Shown piece after piece: positions 1-7,707 of a DNA stretch of 64,000 bases (the stretch's first letter is position 1; every line of letters begins with the position of its first letter). The translations under genes were made by a program, and so were the position numbers. The notes below the pieces were generated by a model. That model was not told where the DNA came from. It saw nothing but the letters and a program-made list of their open reading frames with translations, and ran no database searches. The stretch is taken from assembly GCA_012798135.1 (NCBI GenBank), contig JAAZNU010000028.1, positions 1-64,000 on the forward strand, read 5' to 3'. The stretch is from Veillonellaceae bacterium. GTDB lineage: Bacteria; Bacillota_C; Negativicutes; UBA1444.

Positions 1-139
1 CGCGAATTCGGGATGAAAACTGCCGATATCCGTACAGATAGTACCCCAGGCGGTTGAGGGTCGTGGCGAAGATTGCACCGGCGCTCTCGATGCCGTCTCC
101 CTGTTGACCGCCAATTTTCCAGGACAGTTGTTCGAGCAT
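1..139 (-). CDS. korA: 2-oxoacid:ferredoxin oxidoreductase alpha subunit, N-terminus (partial)
   Basis: Only the first 46 codons are in the window; the gene runs off the left edge. The start is an ATG at 139 (minus strand) with an AAAGGAGG ribosome site just upstream. The peptide begins MLEQLSWKIGGQQGDGIESA and continues to an FSSRIR stretch. This is the opening of the gamma-type domain of 2-oxoglutarate/2-oxoacid:acceptor oxidoreductases (KorA/PorC-like), where the glycine-rich GGQQGDGIESAG stretch is typical. The family oxidises 2-oxo acids to acyl-CoA with ferredoxin as acceptor, together with a TPP-binding beta subunit that should lie outside the window. The gene is divergent from the GldA-like gene. 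Substrate (2-oxoglutarate, pyruvate or a branched 2-oxo acid) cannot be decided from this fragment. Confidence 0.85.
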   Translation of the reverse strand, partial: MLEQLSWKIGGQQGDGIESAGAIFATTLNRLGYYLYGYRQFSSRIR

Positions 140-259
140 GGCAATATCCTCCTTTGTTTCCTGCTTATTCTCTTTCGGCAAACGGAGAAACATTCCTTCT
201 TGTAGGAAAATTGATTTTTAATCGAGATGGAATGCCTTTCCCTTTATCCAGATTGTGAC

Positions 260-265
260 TATAAT
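260..265 (+). promoter_or_regulatory. Putative -10 element for the GldA-like gene
   Basis: A perfect TATAAT lies about 50 bases before the GldA-like start, in the 176-base gap between two divergent genes. The -35 region 17 bases upstream is poor, so this is a weak assignment. Confidence 0.35.
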
Positions 266-315
266 TCAATTTGTAGGAGAGGTTCCATAAAAAAATGCGG
301 ATAGAAGGTGTCAAC

Positions 316-1413
316 ATGAAAAAAGTGATGATTTCGCCGAGCCGGTATGTGCAGGGAGCCGGCGCCATTCAGGATCTCGGTGGCTATGTGAAAGGACTGG
401 GCGCGAAGCCGCTGGTGATTGGTGGCAGGCATGGCCTGGGCGGCGTGCGTGCGGAAATCGAGGCTGGCTTTACCGCGGCGGGGCTGACAGCCTGTTTTGA
501 AGGGTTTGGCGGCGAGTGCTGCCGGAGCGAGATCGACCGGATCGGTGCTATTGTCCGGGCGAAAGGCATTGATGTGATGGTCGGCGTGGGTGGCGGCAAA
601 ACACTGGATACGGCCAAAACCGTCGCGTATGAGGCCAAGCTGCCGGTGGTGATCGTGCCGACGATCGCTGCGACCGATGCGCCATGCAGCGCCGTGGCCA
701 TAATTTATACCCCGGACAGCGTATTTGAATCCGTGCTGATACTGCCAAAGAATCCGGACCTGGTGCTGGTGGATACCGCGATCGTTGCCAAAGCGCCGGT
801 TCGTTTGCTGGTGTCTGGGATGGGCGACGCATTGGCGACATGGTTCGAAGCGGATGCCTGCACTCGGGCGTTTGCCGCCAATGTTCCCGGCGGCGCAGCG
901 ACGGCGGCTTCGCTCACGCTGGCCCGGCTTTGCTACGATACGTTGCTCGAATACGGGTCTTTGGCGAAACTGGCCGTAGAAAAAGGGGTAGTGACTGAGG
1001 CGGTCGAACGGATCGTCGAGGCGAACACGCTGCTCAGCGGGCTCGGTTTCGAAAGCGCAGGGCTGGCCGCGGCTCATGCGATCCACAACGGATTTACGGC
1101 CCTGCCGGAAACCCATCGTTGCTACCATGGGGAAAAAGTGGCTTTCGGTACGCTGGTGCAGCTGGTGCTGGAAAACCGCCCACGCAACGAGCTGGAAGAA
1201 GTACTGGCTTTCTGCGGGGAAGTCGGGTTGCCGACCACGTTGGCCGATATCGGCGTGGTCGAGGTGACGGATGCGAAACTCCGGCAGGTGGCCGAGGCGG
1301 CTTGCGCTACCGGCGAATCGATCCATAACGAGCCGTTCCCGGTTTCCCAAGAGGCGGTGGTCGCGGCCATCGTCGCGGCGGACGCCATCGGAACCGCGTT
1401 CAAGGCAGACTGA
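316..1413 (+). CDS. gldA: Glycerol dehydrogenase-like iron/zinc alcohol dehydrogenase
   Basis: This 365-residue protein has the length and plan of GldA, which oxidises glycerol to dihydroxyacetone with NAD+. The N-terminal nucleotide-binding half carries GGGKTLDT at residues 92-99. The C-terminal helical half carries the metal ligands: Asp171 in GMGDALATWFEAD, His near 254 in AAHAIHNGF and His near 271 in CYHGEKV. I chose the ATG at 316 because AAGGTG lies just before it and the product then begins MKKVMISPSRY, as in other GldA proteins; an in-frame ATG at 295 would add seven residues. It is separated by about 100 bases from the MBL gene and is divergent from korA. The true substrate could be another small polyol or hydroxy acid. 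Confidence 0.85.
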   Translation: MKKVMISPSRYVQGAGAIQDLGGYVKGLGAKPLVIGGRHGLGGVRAEIEAGFTAAGLTACFEGFGGECCRSEIDRIGAIVRAKGIDVMVGVGGGKTLDTAKTVAYEAKLPVVIVPTIAATDAPCSAVAIIYTPDSVFESVLILPKNPDLVLVDTAIVAKAPVRLLVSGMGDALATWFEADACTRAFAANVPGGAATAASLTLARLCYDTLLEYGSLAKLAVEKGVVTEAVERIVEANTLLSGLGFESAGLAAAHAIHNGFTALPETHRCYHGEKVAFGTLVQLVLENRPRNELEEVLAFCGEVGLPTTLADIGVVEVTDAKLRQVAEAACATGESIHNEPFPVSQEAVVAAIVAADAIGTAFKAD

Positions 1414-1435
1414 AAAGCTGAGGAAAAAATGAGCA

Positions 1436-1501
1436 AGCCGGGTCTTGTCCAAAGCCCCGGCTGATTAGCTGTCGCAGCTGCGATTCGACAAAATTTTTTT
1501 T
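1436..1501 (+). terminator. Possible intrinsic terminator after the GldA-like gene
   Basis: A 7-bp stem AGCCGGG/CCCGGCT (1436-1462) is followed by a second short stem TGTCG/CGACA containing the palindrome TCGCAGCTGCGA (1472-1483), then a run of T at 1493-1501. The T-run follows the second, weaker stem, so termination strength is uncertain. Confidence 0.4.
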
Positions 1502-1515
1502 AAGGGGGAGAGGGG

Positions 1516-2262
1516 TTGGGAAAACTAGCCGTGACTTTTCTGGGCAGCGGCGATGCCTTCGGCACCGGCGGCCGCCTGCAGGCCTGTATTCTGGTGAAGG
1601 CGCCGACAGAATCCTTTTTGATGGACTGTGGCGCGACCGTTATGACCTCCCTGCGCCGCTACGGCACCGATCCCAATTCGGTGGAGCGGATACTGTTGTC
1701 CCATCTGCACGGCGATCATTTCGGCGGCATTCCGTTTTTCATCCTGGACGCTCAACTGATCAGCAAGCGGACCCAGCCGCTGACCATCGTCGGCCCAGTC
1801 GGGACGCAGGAGCGGGTTCTGACGCTGATGGAGGTCATGTTCCCCGGCTCTTCGACGGTGCAGCGAAAATTCGCGGTAGATTTTGTCGAGTTGGTGCCAG
1901 GCCGGCCGCAACAGTTGGGCAGTTTGATGGTCACAGCCTGCCGGGTTCCGCATATTCCCGTTGGCGACGCGTTGGCCCTGCGGGTGGAGCTTGACGGCAA
2001 GACCGTCGCTTATACCGGGGACGGGGAGTGGACGGACGATTTGATCCCGCTGTGCCGGCAGGCCGATTTGGTCATTGTCGAAGGCTATTCCGAGGAGCGG
2101 TCGATCAAGAATCACATGAACCTGCGGATTTTCTTCGAACATTGGCCGGCCATGGCGGGCAAGCGACTGGTATTGACGCACATGAGCCGGGAGATTCTGC
2201 AAAAATCCGGCGAGATGGGCTGGGAATGCGCGGCGGACGGTGAGACGTTCGAGTTGGAATAA
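1516..2262 (+). CDS. Metallo-beta-lactamase-fold hydrolase (RNase Z-like)
   Basis: The product is 248 residues and starts at a TTG preceded by GGGGGAGAGGGG. It has the MBL signature HLHGDHFGG near residues 62-70, the downstream metal ligands in CRVPHIPVG, YTGDGEW and the C-terminal LTHMSRE. This spacing matches the RNase Z / arylsulfatase-like branch of the MBL fold, which binds two Zn2+ and hydrolyses phosphodiester, sulfate-ester or lactone bonds. The long flexible exosite arm of RNase Z was not recognised, so tRNA 3' processing is not claimed. It abuts the isochorismatase-like gene, with which it is probably co-transcribed. A GTG at 1531 is a possible alternative start. Confidence 0.8.
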   Translation: MGKLAVTFLGSGDAFGTGGRLQACILVKAPTESFLMDCGATVMTSLRRYGTDPNSVERILLSHLHGDHFGGIPFFILDAQLISKRTQPLTIVGPVGTQERVLTLMEVMFPGSSTVQRKFAVDFVELVPGRPQQLGSLMVTACRVPHIPVGDALALRVELDGKTVAYTGDGEWTDDLIPLCRQADLVIVEGYSEERSIKNHMNLRIFFEHWPAMAGKRLVLTHMSREILQKSGEMGWECAADGETFELE

Positions 2263-2277
2263 ATGGAGGAATGCATG

Positions 2278-2826
2278 ATGAAACGGGCACTACTGGTCAT
2301 TGACGTACAAAACGAGTATTTCACGGGAAAATTGCCGGTGACCTATCCGACAGGCAGTTTCTCCAATATTTTGCGGGCGATGGATGCCGCCAATCGGGCG
2401 GACATTCCGGTGATCCTGATCCGACATGGCTCGCCGCAGCCGGATGCGGCCGCATTTGTCAAAGGCAGCCGGGAGTGGGAAATTCATGGCGGGGTGCTGT
2501 GTCGGCCGCATCTGCGGCTTATCGACAAGACTCTGCCGGGGAGTTTCACCGGGACCGACCTGGAGGAATGCCTGCGGTCGCTCGGCGTCGACACGGTGGT
2601 CATCAGCGGCTACATGACGCAGATGTGCTGTGACACGACGGCGCGGCAGGCGCTGCATCTGGGCTTTGCAGTGGAGTTTCTGTCAGACGCCACCGGCACG
2701 CTGGATATTGCCAACTACGCCGGAAAAATCAAGGCGGCGGACTTGCACCAGGCGATCCTGATCACCCAGGCCATGCGCTTTTCAAAAGTGATGACGACGG
2801 CGGATTGGATCGGTCAATTAGCGTAG
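2278..2826 (+). CDS. Isochorismatase-family cysteine hydrolase
   Basis: The product is 182 residues with the catalytic triad of the isochorismatase-like superfamily: Asp in VIDVQNEYF (about residue 9), Lys in DKTLPGSF and Cys in [14 protein letters not shown] (about residue 117). Members hydrolyse nicotinamide, N-carbamoyl amino acids, isochorismate or ureido acids; the exact substrate is not readable here. The ribosome site GGAGGA (2265-2270) sits seven bases before the ATG at 2278 and four before the ATG at 2275, so either may be used; an ATG at 2263 overlaps the ribosome site and is unlikely. It starts just after the MBL gene stop, indicating one operon. Confidence 0.82.
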   Translation: MKRALLVIDVQNEYFTGKLPVTYPTGSFSNILRAMDAANRADIPVILIRHGSPQPDAAAFVKGSREWEIHGGVLCRPHLRLIDKTLPGSFTGTDLEECLRSLGVDTVVISGYMTQMCCDTTARQALHLGFAVEFLSDATGTLDIANYAGKIKAADLHQAILITQAMRFSKVMTTADWIGQLA

Positions 2827-2851
2827 GGAAGAAACAGAGGAGGGGATCGGC

Positions 2852-3871
2852 ATGGAAAAAGGTTCGGCAAAAGTGTTCCTGATAGTATTGTTTCTGATGG
2901 CGCTTTCCTCGGTGGCGTTTGGCGCATCCGCTGACTGGCGCATTGATCGCAATCTCCGGTTTCACTATGCATTTTTCGATCCGCAGGAATCCAGCGATCA
3001 GAACCTTGGTGAAGCTCCGGCTTCCGCCGGCTTTTTTCCTTTGCATGAGCCGGACATCACCAATATCTCGTTGCGTGGGCTGATTGATTTGGAGTTCCCG
3101 GTACCTCAGAAAGATGGGGCGGAGCGGTTCAGGTTTTATTTGAAATTTTACCGATTTCCCGAGTCGATCGATCCACAAGTGACCATGCATCGGCTCTTGA
3201 ATGATTTCTTGCTCTACAAAATGAGCGGCGGCGAAGATGTTTACTCCTATGTAGGAAAACGAGAGAATCTCTGGATAAAAAAAGGATATATTGCAGCGGA
3301 TTCATTCCGCTTTTCGCCAACAACGATATTTCCGCCATTGCGAGTACCACGCAACGAAAATACCGCCGTGTCTGCGCAGGAGAAGTTCGATCAGGCAATT
3401 CCTTTCAGTTCTCTATATGTGAAACCGGCGGAACCGGCTCCGTCGGACCTGAATCGGGATCAACAGGCAGCATGGAGCACTAAGGGGCTAATCAAGTTTC
3501 ATCGGGAACTGGAGCGTTTGTATCTGGTGAATTATACTGAAATCCAAGGCGTAGCCGGGGACAAGTACCGCTACTTTGGCCGGATTGACTATAGCCTGGG
3601 TTCAGCCGATACAACAGGTGCATTGACAATTCTTCGCTTGCCGCGGCGACCCATGGTGTTTGCCAATTATGATTCATTGCCGATGCCGCATGATCCGACA
3701 CACATTTTTTTGACGGGACTGGTTTTGGTACACAAGACGGTTTATTCTGGCCGGAATCCTGCAGCGGTAATATCCGGCGCAATCCCAATCGGTTCTGTTG
3801 CATTCGAAACCGCTTACACCAAAGTTTCCGCGCATGTACTGGAAATCGGTTCGGTAGTTGTTTTTCCTTAA
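2852..3871 (+). CDS. Secreted protein of unknown function
   Basis: I do not recognise this 339-residue protein. The N-terminus is a clear signal peptide: two Lys, a hydrophobic core of about 15 residues and a cleavage-like SVAFGA-SA near residue 25. There is no lipobox Cys and no later membrane segment. The mature part is mixed alpha/beta, rich in aromatic residues and Pro, with no metal or nucleotide motif that I can see. GGAGGGG lies ten bases before the ATG. It follows the isochorismatase-like gene by 25 bases on the same strand, so it may be the last gene of that operon. Its TAA overlaps the stop codon of the convergent PreA-like gene. Confidence 0.65.
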   Translation: MEKGSAKVFLIVLFLMALSSVAFGASADWRIDRNLRFHYAFFDPQESSDQNLGEAPASAGFFPLHEPDITNISLRGLIDLEFPVPQKDGAERFRFYLKFYRFPESIDPQVTMHRLLNDFLLYKMSGGEDVYSYVGKRENLWIKKGYIAADSFRFSPTTIFPPLRVPRNENTAVSAQEKFDQAIPFSSLYVKPAEPAPSDLNRDQQAAWSTKGLIKFHRELERLYLVNYTEIQGVAGDKYRYFGRIDYSLGSADTTGALTILRLPRRPMVFANYDSLPMPHDPTHIFLTGLVLVHKTVYSGRNPAAVISGAIPIGSVAFETAYTKVSAHVLEIGSVVVFP

Positions 3872-5055
3872 TGCAGCGCCAGCACTCCTTGCGGGCAGAC
3901 ATGGGTGCAGAGGGAGCAGCCGTCGCAAAGGGTCGGATCGACGGTCACTCGCCGATCCACGAATCGGATGGCGCCTTTGCCGCTTTCGTGACAGGAAACA
4001 TAGCATTTAGCGCAACGAACGCATTTCTCAGGGGCAATGACGGTGGACCGCCGCCGCCAGTCCATGCTCAGCCGCTCCCGAGCTTCGATTTTGGGCAATG
4101 TCGCGCCGATGATTTCTCCCAAGTTCCTCAGTCCCTTGCGATTCATATACTCTTCCAGCCCGGCGAGCAGCGGCGTGATGATTTGGTAGCCGTTCAACAT
4201 GACGGCGGTGCAGATCTGGACGCAGCTGGCGCCGACTGCAAAATATTCCACGATATCCTGCCAATGGGCGATGCCGCCGATTCCCGAAACCGGCACGTCG
4301 GTCGCCAAGGCAATCTGGGCCACGCAACGCAAACCGATCGGTTTGATCGCCACCCCAGAATAACCGCCGAACGAGGTGTGGCCGTTCACTGCCGGCAACG
4401 GTTCGAAGGTGTCGATGTCCACGCCCATCAGTATCTGCACGGTGTTGATCGCCGCGATTGCGTCGGCGCCGGCCGCGACGACAGCCTGGGCGATATCTTG
4501 AATGTTGCTGGCGTTCGGCGTCAGTTTGACCACGACCGGGATGCGGACTGCGGCCTTCACGCAGGCAGTGATGGCCGCCGCCATGGTTTCGTCTTTGCCG
4601 ATGGTCGCTCCCATATTGTTTTCCAGCCGGAAATGCGGGCACGAGAGGTTCAACTCGAGTGCATCGGCGCCGGCTTTTTCCATTCTGCGGGCCAGATCCT
4701 GCCAGGACTCGCGATCTTCATCCGCCATGATGCTGGCGATGATGCATTTGTCGGGAAACTCCCGTTTCAGATCCCGGATCGTGATTTCCCAGTAGGCTAC
4801 AGGCTTCTGCGTAAGTCCCTCAATGTTTTCAAACCCGGTGATGTTGCCGGCGCTGTCGCGCAGGGTGGCGAACCGGTTGGTGACATCGGCGGTGATCAAG
4901 TGGTCGGGGGCGCAGGTTTTGGTCACCACGCCGGCCCAGCCCAGCTTTAAGGCATTAGCAATCCCTTCGTAACTTTGCGTCGGCGATGCGGACGACAAAA
5001 GACAGGGATTTTCCAACAAAATACCGCAAAATTGTACTTGTAACGTTTGACTCAT
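3868..5055 (-). CDS. preA: PreA-like dihydropyrimidine dehydrogenase / DHOD-family flavoprotein with two 4Fe-4S clusters
   Basis: The product is 395 residues. Residues 1-300 form a TIM-barrel FMN domain of the dihydroorotate/dihydropyrimidine dehydrogenase family, with the active-site stretch LELNLSCPHF containing the catalytic-loop Cys. The C-terminus is a two-cluster ferredoxin domain, CVRCAKCYVSC and CDGCSLCTHVC, matching PreA, which reduces uracil or thymine with electrons passed from PreT. No preT-like NADH/FAD subunit lies next to it in this window, so the electron donor may be ferredoxin or a distant PreT. It is a lone convergent gene whose stop overlaps that of the upstream secreted-protein gene by four bases. 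No pyrimidine catabolic neighbour is recognisable except possibly the isochorismatase-like hydrolase. Confidence 0.82.
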   Translation of the reverse strand: MSQTLQVQFCGILLENPCLLSSASPTQSYEGIANALKLGWAGVVTKTCAPDHLITADVTNRFATLRDSAGNITGFENIEGLTQKPVAYWEITIRDLKREFPDKCIIASIMADEDRESWQDLARRMEKAGADALELNLSCPHFRLENNMGATIGKDETMAAAITACVKAAVRIPVVVKLTPNASNIQDIAQAVVAAGADAIAAINTVQILMGVDIDTFEPLPAVNGHTSFGGYSGVAIKPIGLRCVAQIALATDVPVSGIGGIAHWQDIVEYFAVGASCVQICTAVMLNGYQIITPLLAGLEEYMNRKGLRNLGEIIGATLPKIEARERLSMDWRRRSTVIAPEKCVRCAKCYVSCHESGKGAIRFVDRRVTVDPTLCDGCSLCTHVCPQGVLALH

Positions 5056-5264
5056 TCAGGTGACTCCCTTCCGTCATTTCCATATTGCATTTGTGATCGG
5101 GCAATGCCTATAATGCTAATACAAAGAATGAAATCGTCGCTCTATTCACTAAAGAAGTTCGATGGGAGCGGGAAAAGTCCTTGTGTAAACCGGAGTGCCT
5201 TTCAAAAGACGAAAAACCGAGAAAAGTCCGTTCATGATGGAAAAATGTAAACATGAAACAATAA

Positions 5265-5293
5265 TTGACGAAAATTTAGTACGGATGTAAAAT
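5265..5293 (+). promoter_or_regulatory. Sigma-A-type promoter of the first Liv-type binding protein
   Basis: TTGACG (5265-5270), a 17-base spacer and TAAAAT (5288-5293) lie 37 bases before the start codon. The 275-base gap back to the divergent PreA-like gene otherwise holds only AT-rich DNA without a recognised element. Confidence 0.75.
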
Positions 5294-5330
5294 GTATACT
5301 AAATGCATAACATTTGAGGGGGAAGACACG

Positions 5331-6500
5331 ATGAAAAAACGGTGGACCATTCTGGGGGGGTTGGCCATCGCCATGGGCATTGCGCTCACGGGCTGCGGCG
5401 GCGAAAAAGCCAAGCCGGCCGCACAACCCAATGAGATCAGGATCGGCGGCAATGTCGAAATGACAGGCGGTGTCGCCAACTATGGCAACCAGGCGCTGAG
5501 CGGCATGAAGCTGGCGTTCAAGCAGGTCAACGCAGCCGGCGGGGTGCTCGGCAAGAAAATCAATCTGATTCTGGCGGATAACAAATCGGAACCGGCGGAA
5601 GCCGCCAATGCGACCACTAAATTGATTACGCAGGACAAAGTGACGCTGGTCATGGGGCCGATCGTCAGCTCCAATGTGCTGGCCACGGTGAAAATTGCCG
5701 AAGATAATAAAGTCGTAGTGATGACGCCGACCGGTACAAACGAGAAAATCACAGTGGATAACGGCAAGGTCCGGCCATTCGCCTTCCGGGCCTGCTTCAT
5801 CGATCCCTTCCAGGGCCGGGTCATGGCCAACTATGCCACCAAGTCACTGAAATCGAAAACCGCGGTCATTTACATTGACAGCAGTTCCGATTACTCCAAG
5901 GGCGTGGCGGCGGCTTTCGAAGAAACCTTTGTGAAGAACGGCGGCAAGATTGTCGGTAAAGAAGCATTCCTGCAAAAAGACCAGGACTTCAAGGCGACGC
6001 TGACCAAGATTAAGGCCATGAACGCCGATATCGTATTCATCCCCGCCTATTATGAGGAAGTCGGCAAGATCGTCAAACAGGCGCGCGAGCTCGGTATCAC
6101 ACAGCCCCTGCTCGGCACCGACGGTTGGGATAACCCCAAGGTCGTGGAAATCGCCGGCGCGGCTGCCCTGAACAATACCTTCTTCAGCAACCATTATTCC
6201 TCACAGGATAGCGACCCCAACGTGCGCAAGTTCATTGAGGCCTACAAAGCGGAATACAAGGAAGAACCCAGCTCCATGGCGGCGCTTGGTTATGACGCAG
6301 CGATGATCGTCATCGATGCGATCAAGCGGGCGAATACTACCGATGCGGCAAAAGTGAAGGAAGCATTGGAGCAGACGAAGAACCTGCAGGTCAGCACCGG
6401 CATCGTCACGATGGACAGCAACCACAATCCGATCAAGAGCGCAGTGGTCATCGAGATGAAGGACGGCAAACAGACCTTCAAGGAAAAGATCAACCCCTGA
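5331..6500 (+). CDS. Branched-chain amino acid-type ABC transporter substrate-binding lipoprotein
   Basis: The product is 389 residues. It begins with a lipoprotein signal ending in the lipobox ALTGC (Cys22), followed by a Gly/Ala/Pro linker and a type I periplasmic-binding fold of the LivJ/LivK class: IRIGGNVEMTGGVANYGNQA at the N-terminal strand and ALGYDAAMIVIDAI near the C-terminus. Such proteins deliver amino acids, amides, aromatic acids or urea to LivHM-LivGF permeases. No permease or ATPase gene adjoins it; the only LivHMGF set in the window is at 56.9-60.2 kb. It stands first in the D-amino acid block, so a D- or N-acyl amino acid ligand is plausible inference. The start at 5331 has GAGGGGGAA upstream. 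Confidence 0.9.
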   Translation: MKKRWTILGGLAIAMGIALTGCGGEKAKPAAQPNEIRIGGNVEMTGGVANYGNQALSGMKLAFKQVNAAGGVLGKKINLILADNKSEPAEAANATTKLITQDKVTLVMGPIVSSNVLATVKIAEDNKVVVMTPTGTNEKITVDNGKVRPFAFRACFIDPFQGRVMANYATKSLKSKTAVIYIDSSSDYSKGVAAAFEETFVKNGGKIVGKEAFLQKDQDFKATLTKIKAMNADIVFIPAYYEEVGKIVKQARELGITQPLLGTDGWDNPKVVEIAGAAALNNTFFSNHYSSQDSDPNVRKFIEAYKAEYKEEPSSMAALGYDAAMIVIDAIKRANTTDAAKVKEALEQTKNLQVSTGIVTMDSNHNPIKSAVVIEMKDGKQTFKEKINP

Positions 6501-6511
6501 TCCATGGCGGC

Positions 6512-6540
6512 TTGACATAAGCAGGCCGAGGGTGTATTTT
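6512..6540 (+). promoter_or_regulatory. Sigma-A-type promoter before the first transaminase gene
   Basis: TTGACA (6512-6517), exactly 17 bases, then TATTTT (6535-6540). Transcription would begin near 6547, about 100 bases before the transaminase start and upstream of a terminator hairpin. Confidence 0.6.
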
Positions 6541-6574
6541 AGAGTAGATTATTGACTCCGGGTTTGTGGCGATG

Positions 6575-6621
6575 AAGCCACGACAGCATGAATTTTTCGT
6601 GCCGTCGTGGCTTTTTTTGTT
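6575..6621 (+). terminator. Terminator hairpin in the leader of the first transaminase gene (possible attenuator)
   Basis: A 14-bp stem with one mismatch, AAGCCACGACAGCA (6575-6588) with TGCCGTCGTGGCTT (6600-6613), is followed by a T-run. The upstream GTGGC (6566-6570) can pair instead with GCCAC (6577-6581) and would break the terminator stem. The hairpin lies between a promoter and the gene, with no room for another promoter downstream. It could simply end the binding-protein transcript. Confidence 0.75.
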
Positions 6622-6646
6622 TTTCAAAACAGAAAGGCGGGATACT

Positions 6647-7504
6647 ATGAAATCATTGGCGTTTTATGACGGAAAAATCGTGGATCGGGACCAACCGGTT
6701 GTCTGCATGGAAGACCGGGGCTATCAGTTCGGGGACGGTGTCTATGACGCATGGATGGTGTTCAATGGCAAGCATTTTCTGCGGAAGGAGCATCTGGACC
6801 GCTTCGAGCGCAGTTGCAGCCTACTGGATATCGTTCCCTGCTATACCCGCTCGGAAATAGAAGGTTTCAGCGACTTGCTGTTGAAAGAGTCCGGCATCGA
6901 GCGCGGGATGTTTTATTTCCAGTGGACCCGTGGCTGGCAATCGCCCCGCAATCACGTATATACGCCGAACCTGCGGCCGATTTTGTCGGGTTCGATTATT
7001 CCGGTGTCACCTAAACCGGCCGATTTTTATACCAAGGGCAGCAAAACAATTTTTTACCCAGATGAACGGCAGCATTTTTGCCACATCAAGACGCTCAACC
7101 TGCTGGGCAGCGTGATGGCCAGCAATGCAGCGGCCAAGGCTGGTTGCTATGAAGTGATTTTCATTCGGGAAGACGGTGGTAAAAAGTTTGTCACTGAAAG
7201 CGCCCACAGCAACTGTTACGCGGTGAAAGACGGCGTGATCCATACGGCGCCGCTCGGCAAGCTGATTCTGCCGGGTATCACCCGTGGCGTGATTCTGAAG
7301 ATCGCTCAGCGGCTGGGGATTCCGGTCGTGGATGAATTCTGTACGCCGGAATTTTTCGCGAAAGCGGACGAGGTGTTCGTGTCGGCCGCCAGCGGCGTCG
7401 TGCCGGTCGGCTTTATTGATGACAAGCCTGTTGGTAGCGGTATTGGTGAGATTTTTGCCCGATTGAATACGGAATATCAGAAATTGATTGATAGCAATTG
7501 CTGA
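6647..7504 (+). CDS. dat: D-amino acid transaminase, paralog 1 (class IV, PLP)
   Basis: The product is 285 residues, the usual length for fold-type IV D-amino acid aminotransferases, which move the amino group of a D-amino acid to a 2-oxo acid. The PLP-anchoring Lys is at about residue 148 in HIKTLNLL, and the Glu that contacts the pyridine nitrogen is in VTESAHSN (about 184). The FQWTRGWQSPRNH stretch resembles the carboxylate-binding Arg-x-His loop of the Bacillus D-transaminase, which supports D- rather than L-specificity. The start at 6647 has AAAGGCGGG upstream; an earlier ATG at 6566 would run through the terminator hairpin and is rejected. It is very similar to the second transaminase at 17.9 kb, indicating duplication within the block. 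Confidence 0.88.
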   Translation: MKSLAFYDGKIVDRDQPVVCMEDRGYQFGDGVYDAWMVFNGKHFLRKEHLDRFERSCSLLDIVPCYTRSEIEGFSDLLLKESGIERGMFYFQWTRGWQSPRNHVYTPNLRPILSGSIIPVSPKPADFYTKGSKTIFYPDERQHFCHIKTLNLLGSVMASNAAAKAGCYEVIFIREDGGKKFVTESAHSNCYAVKDGVIHTAPLGKLILPGITRGVILKIAQRLGIPVVDEFCTPEFFAKADEVFVSAASGVVPVGFIDDKPVGSGIGEIFARLNTEYQKLIDSNC

Positions 7505-7530
7505 TAAAATAAGGAACAAAAAATGTTCTG

Positions 7531-7559
7531 TTGACAAAATATCGTTGGAGTTGTAAAGT
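7531..7559 (+). promoter_or_regulatory. Strong sigma-A-type promoter before the GGDEF-like regulator gene
   Basis: TTGACA (7531-7536), 17 bases, TAAAGT (7554-7559). A small inverted repeat GTTGT/ACAAC overlaps and follows the -10 and could be an operator. Transcripts would start near 7566. Confidence 0.7.
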
Positions 7560-7610
7560 ATAACACAACGAGAAAAAACAGTGGTTCGGAAAAAATAGTA
7601 TATTGCTGGC

Positions 7611-7646
7611 AAAGGGGCCTTTCGAGTGATCGATTGGCCCCTTTTT
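7611..7646 (+). terminator. Intrinsic terminator between promoter and regulator gene
   Basis: Stem AAAGGGGCC (7611-7619) with GGCCCCTTT (7636-7644) followed by a T-run. It lies about 45 bases after the predicted transcription start and 60 bases before the regulator start codon, so most transcripts from the 7531 promoter should stop here unless read-through is regulated. Confidence 0.8.
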
Positions 7647-7707
7647 GTTGCGTAATTGCGGACGATATACGGACGTTTTTGGCGTTGCGGAAAGGAGGAG
7701 GCGGGCG

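Noticed and set aside
259..1452. Long minus-strand open frame (397 codons) opposite the GldA-like gene
   Set aside because: It mirrors a well-supported gene, its product has no recognisable motif, and GC-rich codon use here creates many such antisense frames.
1472..1483. Perfect palindrome TCGCAGCTGCGA as a regulator operator
   Set aside because: It sits within a hairpin followed by a T-run after the GldA-like gene, so it is more simply part of a terminator.
3871..4950. Plus-strand open frame (359 codons) opposite the PreA-like gene
   Set aside because: The product is His/Asp/Arg-rich shadow sequence with no ribosome site; the minus-strand gene has clear FMN and Fe-S motifs.
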